Position numbers and translations under genes: made by a program. From the NCBI GenBank assembly GCA_020846145.1, contig JADLEL010000101.1, positions 1 to 63,522 of the forward strand: a DNA stretch of 63,522 nucleotides, written 5' to 3'. The DNA is from Pirellulales bacterium. GTDB taxonomy: Bacteria > Planctomycetota > Planctomycetia > Pirellulales > Thermoguttaceae. Below the pieces are notes generated by a model. The model saw nothing but the letters and a program-made list of their open reading frames with translations, searched no databases and was not told where the DNA came from. This document shows positions 20,299 through 30,913 of the stretch, piece by piece (position 1 is the stretch's first letter; each line of letters begins with the position of its first letter).

Positions 20299-21207
20299 AT
20301 GAGAGGGGCCAATGCGTTATTGGCGATCGCACTGGGAGTGGCCGGCTGCAAGACGCCTGCGCCGACGGCCGATCCGTTTATCAACCATCCGATCGTGCCG
20401 CCGCCGGCGACCGGCGCTTGTCCCACGCCGTCGATCGATCCCGGCTATGCGCCAAATACGCTGCCTGCGCAGCCGCCGCCAACTCAATCCGGCCTGCCCG
20501 CGAGCAACATCGTCCCGCCGGCCACCGGTTCGCCGCCCCCAACTTATTCCAACGCGGGCACGACTCCGGGTGCAACTGCGGGAGGAGCTTGGAATTCCGC
20601 AGGTTCCACGAACTTAGGGACTCCCGGTTACGGAAATTCGGGTTCGTCCGCATTTCCGGGTAGTGTTCCCGCAGCGGGCAATGCAGCCTTCGGGACGTTA
20701 AAGCCGACGATCATCCCGCCGCCGAATACCGCCGCATCCGGCGGGTATCCGAACGCCGCCACGATTCCCTCTCCGGCGGCACCCGGTCCAACGGCTTCGG
20801 CCATGCCGGCCGACTATCGCAACGGAACGCCGGGCGGCATCAATGGCAATGCACGGGCGATGCCAGCGGCTCCGAATTCGCCGATTTCGGGTACTCCGCG
20901 CCCCACTCCCACTCGCGCAGTCAATTCGAACGTGCGTCCGGCGGCAGCCATCCCGAACAATTCGACATGGGATTCTCGCAGTCCCCGGCCGGTGGACGTT
21001 ACCGCTCAGCCTTTAGGACGTCCATCACCATCTCCTTCAAGCAATTCATCGATGGGCGTTGCAGCGCCGGTTTTGCAACCGCGCGCCATGCCAATGGCGC
21101 CGACCGCGTATGGCAGTCCCCTGGCGCTTCCGCCGTACAGCGCATCGATCCAATCGATCGAACTGGATTGGCAGCCTTGCGACGGCTATGCGGATGAGGG
21201 AGAATGA
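20299..21207 (+). CDS. Pro/Ala/Ser-rich putative lipoprotein
   Basis: The protein has 302 residues. The short signal ALLAIALGVAGC ends in a lipobox; the mature protein is low-complexity, rich in Pro, Ala, Gly, Ser, Asn and Thr, with repeated PPPAT, NAATIP and SPSPSSNSS-like stretches. No domain is recognised. GGAAAGGAG lies ten bases before the ATG. It probably forms an extended surface-exposed or periplasmic linker; this is inferred from composition only. A heptamer-repeat hairpin follows the stop. Confidence 0.75.
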   Translation: MRGANALLAIALGVAGCKTPAPTADPFINHPIVPPPATGACPTPSIDPGYAPNTLPAQPPPTQSGLPASNIVPPATGSPPPTYSNAGTTPGATAGGAWNSAGSTNLGTPGYGNSGSSAFPGSVPAAGNAAFGTLKPTIIPPPNTAASGGYPNAATIPSPAAPGPTASAMPADYRNGTPGGINGNARAMPAAPNSPISGTPRPTPTRAVNSNVRPAAAIPNNSTWDSRSPRPVDVTAQPLGRPSPSPSSNSSMGVAAPVLQPRAMPMAPTAYGSPLALPPYSASIQSIELDWQPCDGYADEGE

Positions 21208-21210
21208 GGG

Positions 21211-21357
21211 GAGTAGTGGCTAGTGGTCGGTGGCCAGTGGCCAGTGGTTAGTGGCCAGTGGTTAGTGGGCAGTGAACGGTAAAAAGGTCTATTCTCTCCA
21301 CTCTCCACTCTCCACTGACCACTGACCACTGCAAACTATCCCCTATCCCCGATCCCC
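21211..21357. repeat. AGTGGYC heptamer array with inverted partner
   Basis: AGTGGTC/AGTGGCC units (21213-21272) are followed by CTCCACT and GACCACT units (21295-21332), the reverse-complement type, and then ATCCCCT units. The two arms can pair around a short spacer. The array fills the gap before the SecA-like gene. Confidence 0.85.
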
Positions 21358-21359
21358 TA

Positions 21360-23300
21360 GTGAGCATTTCGGCGCAGTTTCTCTCGATATTGAGCGGTCC
21401 GAATCGGTTCCGGCTGACCCGCTGGGCGTCGTTGGTGCCGAAAATCGGCGCACTCGAGCCCGAACTGCAGCAGCTTGGCGACGAGCAACTTCGCAAGCGA
21501 AGCCTCTCACTGCGGTATCGCGCGAAGAGCGGGGAACCGCTCGGCCGGCTGCTCGTCGAGGGATTCGCCCTGGTCCGCGAGGCCGCCCGGCGGACGTTGA
21601 ACATGCGGCACTTCGACGTGCAGCTTCTGGGCGGGATCGCGATGTTCAACCGCTCGATCGTCGAGATGCAGACGGGCGAGGGGAAGACGCTCACCGCCAC
21701 GCTGCCGCTGTATCTCTATGCTTTGGCCGGCAAGGGGTGCCATCTGGCGACGGTCAACGACTATCTCGCCCGCCGCGACGCCGAATGGATGGAGCCGATT
21801 TACAAGGCTCTCGGACTGAGCGTCGGGGTGATCGAAACGCCGATGGGGCAGCCGGAGCGGCGGAAGTCATACGGGTGCGACATCACCTACGGCACGGCGA
21901 AGGAGTTCGGCTTCGATTTTTTGCGCGATCGGCTGTTGCTGCGGCGGATTCAGGAGGGGCAAACCGATTTGTTGGGCGGCATGTTGGGCAACCAGGGCGG
22001 ATCGAACGAGAAGCCGGTCCAGGGCGATCCCTACTTCGCGCTGGTGGATGAGGCCGACAGCATCCTGATCGACGAGGCGCGGACGCCGCTGATCATCAGC
22101 GCGCTGCCCTCCGAGGAGGAAAAGCTGGCCGTCGAGTGCTACAAGTGGAGCGCGTCGATCATCGCGGAATTCGAGGAAGACGAGGATTACGAATACGACC
22201 ACGAAAAGCGGACCGTCGAGCTGACGCGCGAGGGCCGGCAGAAGGCGCGGCTGATCGACAAGCCGGAAGCGCTCGACACCGTGGGCATGGTGAACATCTA
22301 CCAGTACCTTGAACGCGCGATTCTGGTCGATCGCGAATACATTTTCGAGCGGCAGTACGTAGTCCGCGACGGGGAGATCGTGATCGTCGATGAATTCACC
22401 GGCCGCCTGGCCGAGGGGCGGAAATGGCGCGACGGCATCCATCAGGCCGTCGAGGCCAAGCAGGGCGTGGAAGTTACCGTGGCCACCGGACAGGCGGCGC
22501 GGATCACCATTCAGGACTTTTTTCTGCGATACGATCGGCTGGCGGGCATGACCGGCACGGCGATGGGTTCCGCGCGGGAACTGCGCAAGATTTATCGTTG
22601 CCACGTGCTGCCGATTCCCACGAATCGCCCTGCCATCCGCCGGCGGCTGCCAAGCGCGGTGTTCGGGACCGCCGGCGAGCGTTGGGAGGCGGTGGCCGAA
22701 GAGGTCGATAAGCTGCACGCCGAGGGGCGGCCGATCCTGATCGGCACGCGCTCCATCGACAAGTCGGAACTGTTGGCGAAGCTGTTGGACGACCGCGGCC
22801 TGAATTATCAAATTCTCAACGCGAACCACGTCGAAGAGGAGGCGGAGATCGTCGCCGGGGCGGGCGTGCCGGGGAAAATCACCGTCTCGACGAACATGGC
22901 CGGACGCGGAACGGACATCAAACTCGGGCCGGGCGTCGCGGAGATGGGCGGGCTGCACGTCATCTGCACCGAAATGCACGACGCCAGCCGCATCGACCGG
23001 CAGTTGATCGGCCGCTGCGGCCGGCAAGGCGACCCCGGCACGTACCGGCAGTACCTCGCGCTCGACGACGATCTGCTCCTGGGCGGCATGGGGCCGGAAA
23101 AGGCGAAAAAGCTCAAGGCGCTGGGGGAGCGATCGCAAGGACCGTTCGACCGCTTCGTGAAACTCTTCCGCAAGGCGCAAAAGAAAGTCGAGCGCCGCCA
23201 CTTCCGCCAGCGAAAACAGCTCATGTACTACGAAAAAGAGCGGAAAAAAATGCAGCGGCAGATGGGGCAGGACCCGTATTTGGATACGGCGGGATCGTAA
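21360..23300 (+). CDS. SecA-like preprotein translocase ATPase, short form
   Basis: The protein has 646 residues, against about 850-1000 for canonical SecA. The motor is complete by eye: EMQTGEGKT (Walker A), LVDEADSILIDEARTPLIIS (Walker B), VIVDEFTGRLAEGRKW, GMTGTA, STNMAGRGTDI and IGRCGRQGDPG. It stops shortly after NBD2 with a Lys/Arg-rich helix (ERRHFRQRKQLMYYEKERKKM), so most of the helical scaffold, the wing domain and the C-terminal zinc tail are missing. It may be an accessory SecA2-like motor rather than the housekeeping SecA. The start is a GTG at 21360, directly after a heptamer repeat, with no clear ribosome site. Confidence 0.85.
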   Translation: MSISAQFLSILSGPNRFRLTRWASLVPKIGALEPELQQLGDEQLRKRSLSLRYRAKSGEPLGRLLVEGFALVREAARRTLNMRHFDVQLLGGIAMFNRSIVEMQTGEGKTLTATLPLYLYALAGKGCHLATVNDYLARRDAEWMEPIYKALGLSVGVIETPMGQPERRKSYGCDITYGTAKEFGFDFLRDRLLLRRIQEGQTDLLGGMLGNQGGSNEKPVQGDPYFALVDEADSILIDEARTPLIISALPSEEEKLAVECYKWSASIIAEFEEDEDYEYDHEKRTVELTREGRQKARLIDKPEALDTVGMVNIYQYLERAILVDREYIFERQYVVRDGEIVIVDEFTGRLAEGRKWRDGIHQAVEAKQGVEVTVATGQAARITIQDFFLRYDRLAGMTGTAMGSARELRKIYRCHVLPIPTNRPAIRRRLPSAVFGTAGERWEAVAEEVDKLHAEGRPILIGTRSIDKSELLAKLLDDRGLNYQILNANHVEEEAEIVAGAGVPGKITVSTNMAGRGTDIKLGPGVAEMGGLHVICTEMHDASRIDRQLIGRCGRQGDPGTYRQYLALDDDLLLGGMGPEKAKKLKALGERSQGPFDRFVKLFRKAQKKVERRHFRQRKQLMYYEKERKKMQRQMGQDPYLDTAGS

Positions 23301-23350
23301 GGGAAGGATGAAGGCGGAAGGATGAAGGATGAAGGGCAACGAGAAGATAG

Positions 23351-23378
23351 TTGACACTTGTGGATTGTTGACGATAAT
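23351..23378 (+). promoter_or_regulatory. Strong sigma70-like promoter of the toxin-antitoxin pair
   Basis: TTGACA and GATAAT are separated by 16 bases and lie 23 bases before the DUF433 start, just after an ATGAAGG heptamer patch (23304-23335). Confidence 0.55.
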
Positions 23379-23400
23379 TGGATGCAGTGGAGGAAGTGGT

Positions 23401-23637
23401 ATGACTAAGCCGGAATTATTATCCCGCATTTCGATCGATCCGAAAATCTGCTTCGGAAAGCCTTGCATCCGGGGACATCGGATTTGGGTGTCTTTGATTC
23501 TCGACCTGCTGACGGAAGGTTGGACCATTCCCAAGATTTTGGAGGAATATCCCGGATTGGAAGCGGACGACATCTTCGCTTGCCTCGCTTACGGATCGGA
23601 GATGACCCGCGAACGTTATGTGGAAATCCCGGGGTAA
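23401..23637 (+). CDS. DUF433 antitoxin
   Basis: The 78-residue protein matches the DUF433 pattern: SRISIDPKICFGKPCIRGHRIWVSLIL, then GWTIPKILEEYPGLEADDIFACLAYG. These small winged-helix proteins are antitoxin partners of PIN-like DUF5615 toxins, and the next gene, six bases downstream, is such a toxin. The start at 23401 is chosen because GTGGAGGAAG precedes it and the family N-terminus begins here. A longer in-frame start at 23329 would include promoter bases. It is probably autoregulated with its partner. Confidence 0.9.
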   Translation: MTKPELLSRISIDPKICFGKPCIRGHRIWVSLILDLLTEGWTIPKILEEYPGLEADDIFACLAYGSEMTRERYVEIPG

Positions 23638-23643
23638 ACGGCC

Positions 23644-24012
23644 ATGTCGCGTTTGAAGCTCGACGAGAACTTGGGCAATCGGGGGGCTGCATTGCTTCGC
23701 GCGGCTGGCCACGATGCGGCGACGGTTTACGAGCAAAAACTCGTTTCTTCCAGCGATGAGAATATGATTGAAGTATGCCGGGCGGAATCCCGCTGTCTCG
23801 TTACGCTCGACAAGGATTTCAGCAATCCATTTCTTTTCGATCCCGCACGATACTCTGGGATTGCCGTGCTTCGACCCTCCGAAAATCCAACGGACGGGGA
23901 AATCCGATTATCGCTCGAAATGTTGATTGCGAGACTCCGGGAAGCCGATATTGCCGGCAAACTTTGGATTGTCGAGAAGCATCGAATACGCGAATACGCT
24001 CCCGATCGTTAA
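23644..24012 (+). CDS. DUF5615 PIN-like toxin
   Basis: The 122-residue protein starts MSRLKLDENLGNRGAALLRAAGHDAATVYEQ and has CLVTLDKDFSNP. These are the acidic residues of the DUF5615/Mut7-C PIN-like fold (Asp in LDEN, Asp-x-Asp in LDKDF). By family it should be an RNase toxin neutralised by the DUF433 protein encoded just upstream; activity is not shown. Translation is probably coupled, with a six-base gap. It converges with the small membrane protein gene at 24039. Confidence 0.9.
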   Translation: MSRLKLDENLGNRGAALLRAAGHDAATVYEQKLVSSSDENMIEVCRAESRCLVTLDKDFSNPFLFDPARYSGIAVLRPSENPTDGEIRLSLEMLIARLREADIAGKLWIVEKHRIREYAPDR

Positions 24013-24038
24013 TTTCTCGATCGGTGAATTGGGGAACT

Positions 24039-24368
24039 TCATCGGGGCTTGATCCTTAGCTTGAGAATCGCCAGGAATATCAAGATCGGGATGAAGAAGA
24101 GGATGGTTTTCGGCCATTTGACGAGGATGAAAAGGAGAACCGGCAACGCGAGCCAGAGCCACCAGGGGATGCGATTGAGATCGGGGTAGGCGATCCAGAA
24201 CACGGCCAGCAGCGGGGCGAGGCGCCAGCAGGCCGATTGACACTCGAGGCCGAACGCCTGCGTGGGCGGCCGGATCTCGAAGACCAATGCGCCCAGCATG
24301 AAGAGAACGGCCAAAATGCCGAGGATCGTCCTGCGGAAGTCTTCGGTCTTCGGTCGTCGATTATCCAT
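24039..24368 (-). CDS. Small membrane protein
   Basis: The 109-residue protein has hydrophobic segments near residues 14-31 (ILGILAVLFMLGALVF), 50-60, 68-80 (WWLWLALPVLLFILV) and 85-103 (ILFFIPILIFLAIL), so three or four membrane helices. It contains a conserved-looking AYPDLNRIPWW loop and ends KLRIKPR. No domain is recognised. The start at 24368 is preferred over 24410 because the extension is outside the first helix. It is the last gene of the long minus-strand block, separated from the protease-like gene by a heptamer repeat. Confidence 0.7.
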   Translation of the reverse strand: MDNRRPKTEDFRRTILGILAVLFMLGALVFEIRPPTQAFGLECQSACWRLAPLLAVFWIAYPDLNRIPWWLWLALPVLLFILVKWPKTILFFIPILIFLAILKLRIKPR

Positions 24369-24403
24369 CACTACTAAATTATTGCTAAACCGCAAGCGGC
24401 CGA

Positions 24404-24437
24404 CATTCATCCTTCATCCTTCATCATTCATCCTTCC
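24404..24437. repeat. CATCCTT heptamer array
   Basis: Four or five units of CATCCTT with variants fill the gap between the membrane protein and the protease-like gene. It is the reverse-complement orientation of the ATGAAGG family. Confidence 0.85.
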
Positions 24438-24438
24438 A

Positions 24439-26553
24439 CTACATCCGGTCGAGCATGTCGATCCAGCGAGCGAGTTCTTCGAGTTCCGCGGCGGTTAGCG
24501 GACGGGGACGATCGCCGAGCGATTTGACGGTGAGGGGGATGTCTTTCGCGCGGATTTTTTCGAGACTCGCTTCCACCGCCGCGGATTGGCGCGACTTTTT
24601 CGAGTATGCCATATAGACCGCGAAGCGGTGGGCCGGATCGACTTCCGGCAGCGGGGCGATGAGCGTCGCATCGACCGCCGCCCAGGCGCGGAAATCGTCG
24701 AAATGGCGAATCGCCGCAAGCCCGGCCAGGCTGCCGCTCAGATCCTCCCCGAAGGAGACGATGCGCAGCGGATCGACGCGATAATCCGCGCGAACCCTGC
24801 CCACAAGCTTGCCGATGAACTCCACCTCGCCGGGCATCCAGACCGGATTCGCAGACCGGGGCGCGAGCAGGATCAAATCGTGCCGGTCGCAGATCGGTTT
24901 CCACTGCGCGAGCACTTCTTCCCACTGGTATCCGCCCATGCCGTGCAGCCAAACCAGGAGACCGTAAGCGATCGCGGGATCGTAACCGGCGGGCACGTAG
25001 GCGTAAACCTCGTTGGGAAACTCGGCGATTTTGATTTCCACCGCGCCGTTTTGCGGCGGCTTCCCGTTAATGGTTTGCGTTTTGCCGTGCGCCGCGGGCA
25101 GGTCGGCGGGGGGAAGCGCGTCGGGCAAGGCGGCGAGAACGATTTGCGCCTTTTTCGACGCGTCTCCGCGAAGGAATTCGATTTCGGCGTTCCGGCCCGG
25201 ATCCAACTCGTCGAGAATCGCCAGAAGCGAATCGCGATCGGCGGTCGGTTTGCCGGCCAGCGAGAGGACGACGTCGCCGGCGGCGAGGCCCGCCTTTTGG
25301 GCCGGGCTTTGGGGATAGACGTATCGAACTTTCACGCCTTTCTCGCCGGAGTCGCGCATGGGCAAGATGCCGAGAAAGGGGTGGCGGTAGTTTGCGAGCT
25401 TTTCGACGAGCGTCAATTCGCGGAGTAATTTCCGAGGATTTTCCTTGCCGCGCTCGACGGCGATTTTCAGTTTGTCGCCCGCGTAACGGCGGAAAATTTC
25501 TTCCTTGACTTCGGCCGCGCGGGTGATTTTTCGGCCGTCGATTTCCACGATTTTATCGTCGGGCTTGAGTCCCGCTTCGGCGGCGGGCGATTTCGCGCGG
25601 CAGGAGCCGAGAACCGCTTCGCCGACGTAGAGGTTGGGATTTTTCATGGTGAATCCCGCCACGCCGGGCCGCAGGTCTTCGCCTTTTTTCAGCCGCGGGA
25701 GGACCTTGAGAAGATGTTCGGCGGAAATGGCGAAGCCGATGCCCGAATCGTACCATTCGACGCCGGCGACTTCCTGGGCGGAGTCGGGCGAGAGGGGCAC
25801 GATGAGGCCCAATACGCGCCCGCGAAGATCGACCAGCGGCCCGCCGTAGTTGTTCGGCGAGGCGGAGGCGTCGAACTGCAGGGCCTTGCCCCAGACGCGC
25901 CCCAGCGCGCTGAGCAAGCCTTGCGAGACATTGGGTTGGCTCCCCTCGAACGTCCGGCCGAGAGCGATCGCCGTTTGGCCGACGCGCAATTCCTTTTCCG
26001 GCGCGATCTCGCAGACCGGCAGCGGTTCGTTCGACTCGATTTTCAAGAGCACGATCATGCGGGAATGGTCGGCGGCGACGAGTTCCGCCGGCTTGCGGGT
26101 TCCGTCGGGCAGGCGGACGAGGATCGAGGAAGGCTGGTTGCTGAAGTTGAATGCGCTCGAGACGATATAGCCTTGGGGATCGACGATCCAGCCGGTCGTC
26201 GGTCCGATGCCGAAGACCACGCCCTCGACCGTTTCCAATCCGCCCACCGTTTCGATCCGCACCACCGACGGAGCCACGCGCTCGATGGCCGTAGAAACCG
26301 CTTTTTGTTCGAGGTCGGCAAGATCGTCGGCGCGGAGGACCGGCGAGAGGAGGAGAATAAGAACGAGGAGATTGCAAATTGGTAATTGCAAATTGCAAAT
26401 TGCAAATTGAACGACTGATTTCTTGTTCCCAGGCTCCGCCTGGAAACGCAAGTTTTTCGAGGCTCCGCCTCGCCGCGGCATCGAGGAGGCGGAGCCTTGG
26501 GGACAGTGCGTTCCCAGGCGGAGCCTGGGAACGAGGTGGATATTTGCAATCAT
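24439..26553 (-). CDS. Catalytically dead trypsin-like/PDZ protein fused to alpha/beta-hydrolase-like domain
   Basis: The protein has 704 residues: a signal peptide, a trypsin-like S1C domain (about 80-290), two PDZ domains (about 300-390 and 395-480), and a C-terminal alpha/beta-hydrolase-like domain (about 500-704; GLLVWLHGMGGYQWEE). Aligned by eye with the intact paralogue at 27759-29711, all three triad positions are changed: His to Phe (SSAFNF), Asp to Met (SRMIVLL) and Ser to Tyr (NNYGGPL). In the hydrolase domain the elbow reads GEDLSG, so the nucleophile also looks lost. The ATG at 26553 follows the upstream TAG directly, with GAGGAG before it. About 45 residues of repeat-coded sequence precede the signal core; a TTG at 26391 is an alternative start. 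Confidence 0.85.
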   Translation of the reverse strand: MIANIHLVPRLRLGTHCPQGSASSMPRRGGASKNLRFQAEPGNKKSVVQFAICNLQLPICNLLVLILLLSPVLRADDLADLEQKAVSTAIERVAPSVVRIETVGGLETVEGVVFGIGPTTGWIVDPQGYIVSSAFNFSNQPSSILVRLPDGTRKPAELVAADHSRMIVLLKIESNEPLPVCEIAPEKELRVGQTAIALGRTFEGSQPNVSQGLLSALGRVWGKALQFDASASPNNYGGPLVDLRGRVLGLIVPLSPDSAQEVAGVEWYDSGIGFAISAEHLLKVLPRLKKGEDLRPGVAGFTMKNPNLYVGEAVLGSCRAKSPAAEAGLKPDDKIVEIDGRKITRAAEVKEEIFRRYAGDKLKIAVERGKENPRKLLRELTLVEKLANYRHPFLGILPMRDSGEKGVKVRYVYPQSPAQKAGLAAGDVVLSLAGKPTADRDSLLAILDELDPGRNAEIEFLRGDASKKAQIVLAALPDALPPADLPAAHGKTQTINGKPPQNGAVEIKIAEFPNEVYAYVPAGYDPAIAYGLLVWLHGMGGYQWEEVLAQWKPICDRHDLILLAPRSANPVWMPGEVEFIGKLVGRVRADYRVDPLRIVSFGEDLSGSLAGLAAIRHFDDFRAWAAVDATLIAPLPEVDPAHRFAVYMAYSKKSRQSAAVEASLEKIRAKDIPLTVKSLGDRPRPLTAAELEELARWIDMLDRM
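26375..26536. repeat. GCAAATT heptamers plus GTTCCCAGGC palindrome in a gene 5' end
   Basis: GCAAATT units (26375-26409) are followed by an inverted-repeat element (about 26421-26536) with arms TTCCCAGGCTCCGCCTGG and CCAGGCGGAGCCTGGGAAC. The whole stretch is read in frame as the N-terminal extension of the protease-like gene. Confidence 0.8.
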
Positions 26554-27758
26554 CTATCTCTTCTCCTCGGCTTGCAGCGTAACTTCGATCAACTCCTGGC
26601 CGCGAAGGAGGGTAAGCTTGACGGGGTCCCTGTAATCGATGTACTCCAGGTCGGCGCGGAGGAATTTGCAGGATTGGACCAGCCGATCGCCCAAGAGTAC
26701 GATCAAATCGTCGGGGCGCACGCCGGATTTTTCGGCGGGAGAGCCGACGCGGACTTGCTCGACGTAGGGGGGCGTGCGTTCGAGCACGTCGGGCACGAGC
26801 GCCACACCCAGGGCGTCCAAGGCGAGCGCGCGGCGGGGCTTATTTTTCGCATCGCCATCGGGCCGGGAGACCATCTTGCCCGCCTCGATCGCCGCGATCG
26901 ATTCCCGCATTTCGGCGATGGGAAGAGCGTAGTTCAAATAGGTCGAGTTCAAGGCGTTTTTCAATTCCTTGCCCAACATCCCGAGGAGTTCGCCGCGGCG
27001 ATTGACCAGCGCGCCGCCGGCCGCGCCGGGATTGTTCGTCTTTGCGTCGAGCACATAGACCGGGCCGCGATAGGGCGTTTCATAGACGCCCTGCCGGGCT
27101 TCGAGCTTCGCGAGCGCCGAGATGATGCCGTGCTGCACGCTCGCCGGTTCGTCGCCGATGGCCACGTTGAACAGGTTGCTGAAGGCCAGTACGCTTTCGG
27201 CGGCCCGGCCGGTCGTCGCTTTCGAAAGCTCGAAGTGCGGCAGGTCGGCCGCGCCGATTTTTAGCACGGCGATTTCCAAACGCGGATCGGCGCCGAGCAG
27301 TTTGGCCTCGAATTTCCGACCGTCGGCGAGCACGACCGTGATGTAATCGGTATCGAGCACGTAGGAAAAAACGGTGAGGATGTGTCCTTCGGGCGAGATC
27401 AGCATCCCGCTTTGATACGGCTCCATGCCGCGGAATCCGCCCGCCCCGTAGATTTTCACGATTTTCGGCAACACGTCGGCGTAAACGTCGGCGGAGGCGG
27501 TCGCGGAGCATACCGAGAAAATGGCGAGTATGAGTAGGAGACAAATGAATTGCAAATTGGTAATTGCAAATTTCAAATTGCAAAATGAACGACGGAAGCG
27601 ATTTACGGATGCTGCGCCGCGGCCCGCGCTAGCGCGGCTAAGCGGGGATTTCTCGTAGTTGCCAACATGCCCACGGCAAGCGTGGGCATGGCACCCCGGT
27701 TGGATACGTTCATTTTGCAATTTGCAATTTGCAATTACCAATTTACAATCATTTTCCT

Positions 27759-27762
<4 letters not shown>
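26554..27762 (-). CDS. Catalytically dead trypsin-like protein with PDZ domain
   Basis: The protein has 402 residues: a signal segment (about 70-92, LLLILAIFSVCSATASA), a trypsin-like domain and one C-terminal PDZ domain (about 310-402). At the triad positions of the intact paralogue it has Ser133 for His (VFSYVL), Glu163 for Asp (PRLEIAVLK) and Ala for Ser (NPGAAGGAL). It is therefore probably a binding or regulatory paralogue, not a protease. A GTG at 27762 overlaps the upstream TGA by 4 bases, with AGGAGG before it. Residues 1-70 are translated from heptamer and palindromic repeats; a TTG within the heptamers could start a shorter protein (MQFICLLLILAIF). Confidence 0.85.
27543..27757. repeat. 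GCAAATT heptamer inverted pair enclosing a GCCCACG hairpin
   Basis: GCAAATT-type arms at 27543-27592 and 27710-27757 are near-identical inverted repeats ending in AAAATGAACG. They enclose a palindrome CATGCCCACGGCAAGCGTGGGCATG (27666-27690 region). The element encodes the N-terminal extension of the dead protease gene. Confidence 0.85.
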
Positions 27763-29707
<1,945 letters not shown>

Positions 29708-29711
<4 letters not shown>

Positions 29712-30913
29712 TTATAAATCCTCGCGTTGCCCAGTATCAGATGGTCGCCGGCGCCGAACGTATCGCCGAAATCGACGAGGATGACCAGTCGCCGCGCGCC
29801 GGCGATGTCGAGGTCGATATCCCGCGGGGAATCCGTTCCTTTGACGGCGGAGTCGAACAATATCTTGTCGTCGCCGCGAATCGTCAATCGCACGCTGCCC
29901 TTCGGCGCCACGGCGTCGTCGATGCCGGCCACGGCCTTGAAGCGGGCGCACGCTTCGGGCAGGCGAAAGACGATTTCGGTGCGGCTGTGCAGGGCCAAAC
30001 CCTTGGAATACGCGGTTTTCCGCAGTTGCAGGGGATTGGAGTCGAAATTCCGGTCCCTCCGCGGCGCGTAGAACCGCTCCAGCGTCGGCGATACCTTGCC
30101 CTGTCCGAAAAACGGCGTCCAGGCGACCGATACCGGCTCGAGGTCGCTGAGATATTGCACTTTTCCCAGCGAGAAATCGAAACTTTTTATTTCGGTCAAA
30201 GAGCGCTCGACTTTTACGCCGCCGGGCGTAACCAACTCCAATTTTTCGCCGAGCGCGAATTTGGCGACCGCCCAGCGCGAACCGTTGCGGTCGAGGACGA
30301 AGCCCAGCGGCGGCGTTTTTTCCGCACCGGTCGGATGGCGGTAGGCGAATCCGTAGATTTTCCCGCGCTTGATGGGCAAGGCGTCGCCGTCGAGTTCGAA
30401 TCGCACGGCATCTTCGGCGACATCTCGGAGCACGCCTTGATGGTAATCGACCGAATCGCCGTTGCGGACGACGAGAATATCGCCCGTGGAATTCAGGCCG
30501 AGAATCCGCGACCATTCCGCGGCGATCTTGGGCGTTTCGGGCTGCAACCGTACGCTCCCGATTGTCTTGACGGGCACGGAGAGCATTTCGCCGCCGGCCA
30601 GCGTGATCTGCGCCCGATCGCCTCGGGCGCCGTATTGCACGGCGGCCAGGGCGGAACCGTCCGCGAGTTCCACCCAAACGGCTGGGGATGCCGCGGGAGA
30701 AGCCGATTCCCGCGCATCTTTCGGCTTCAAAGAAAGCAGCCTTGCAAGCTCCAATTCGACCTTACCTTGGGGCGTATCGAGCACGACCCGCTCAGGCGTT
30801 AATTCGAGCAGCGCGCCGACGACGCTCGTCTCCTCGACCATTTGGGCCTCGAAGACCGGCGCGGCGGGGGGCGTAATTGCTGTTGCCAGCAGTACGAGAA
30901 TTGCGTGAATCAT
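29708..30913 (-). CDS. Secreted protein with C-terminal NPCBM domain
   Basis: The 401 residues begin with a short signal peptide (MIHAILVLLATAI). The N-terminal two thirds contain repeated beta-rich segments (LLELTPERVVLDTPQGKVEL; VVRNGDSVDYHQGVLRDV) reminiscent of Sm-like or SH3-like barrels. The C-terminal 150 residues match an NPCBM carbohydrate-binding-like domain: LRKTAYSKGLALHSRTEIVFRL, FKAVAGIDDAV and RLVILVDFGDTFGAGDHLILGNARI. It may bind cell-surface glycan. Start and stop both overlap neighbours by four bases (ATGA), which indicates translational coupling. Confidence 0.85.

Noticed and set aside
21867..23573. Minus-strand open frame opposite the SecA-like gene
   Set aside because: SecA motifs are complete on the plus strand; the antisense frame has no motif and starts in the DUF433 gene.
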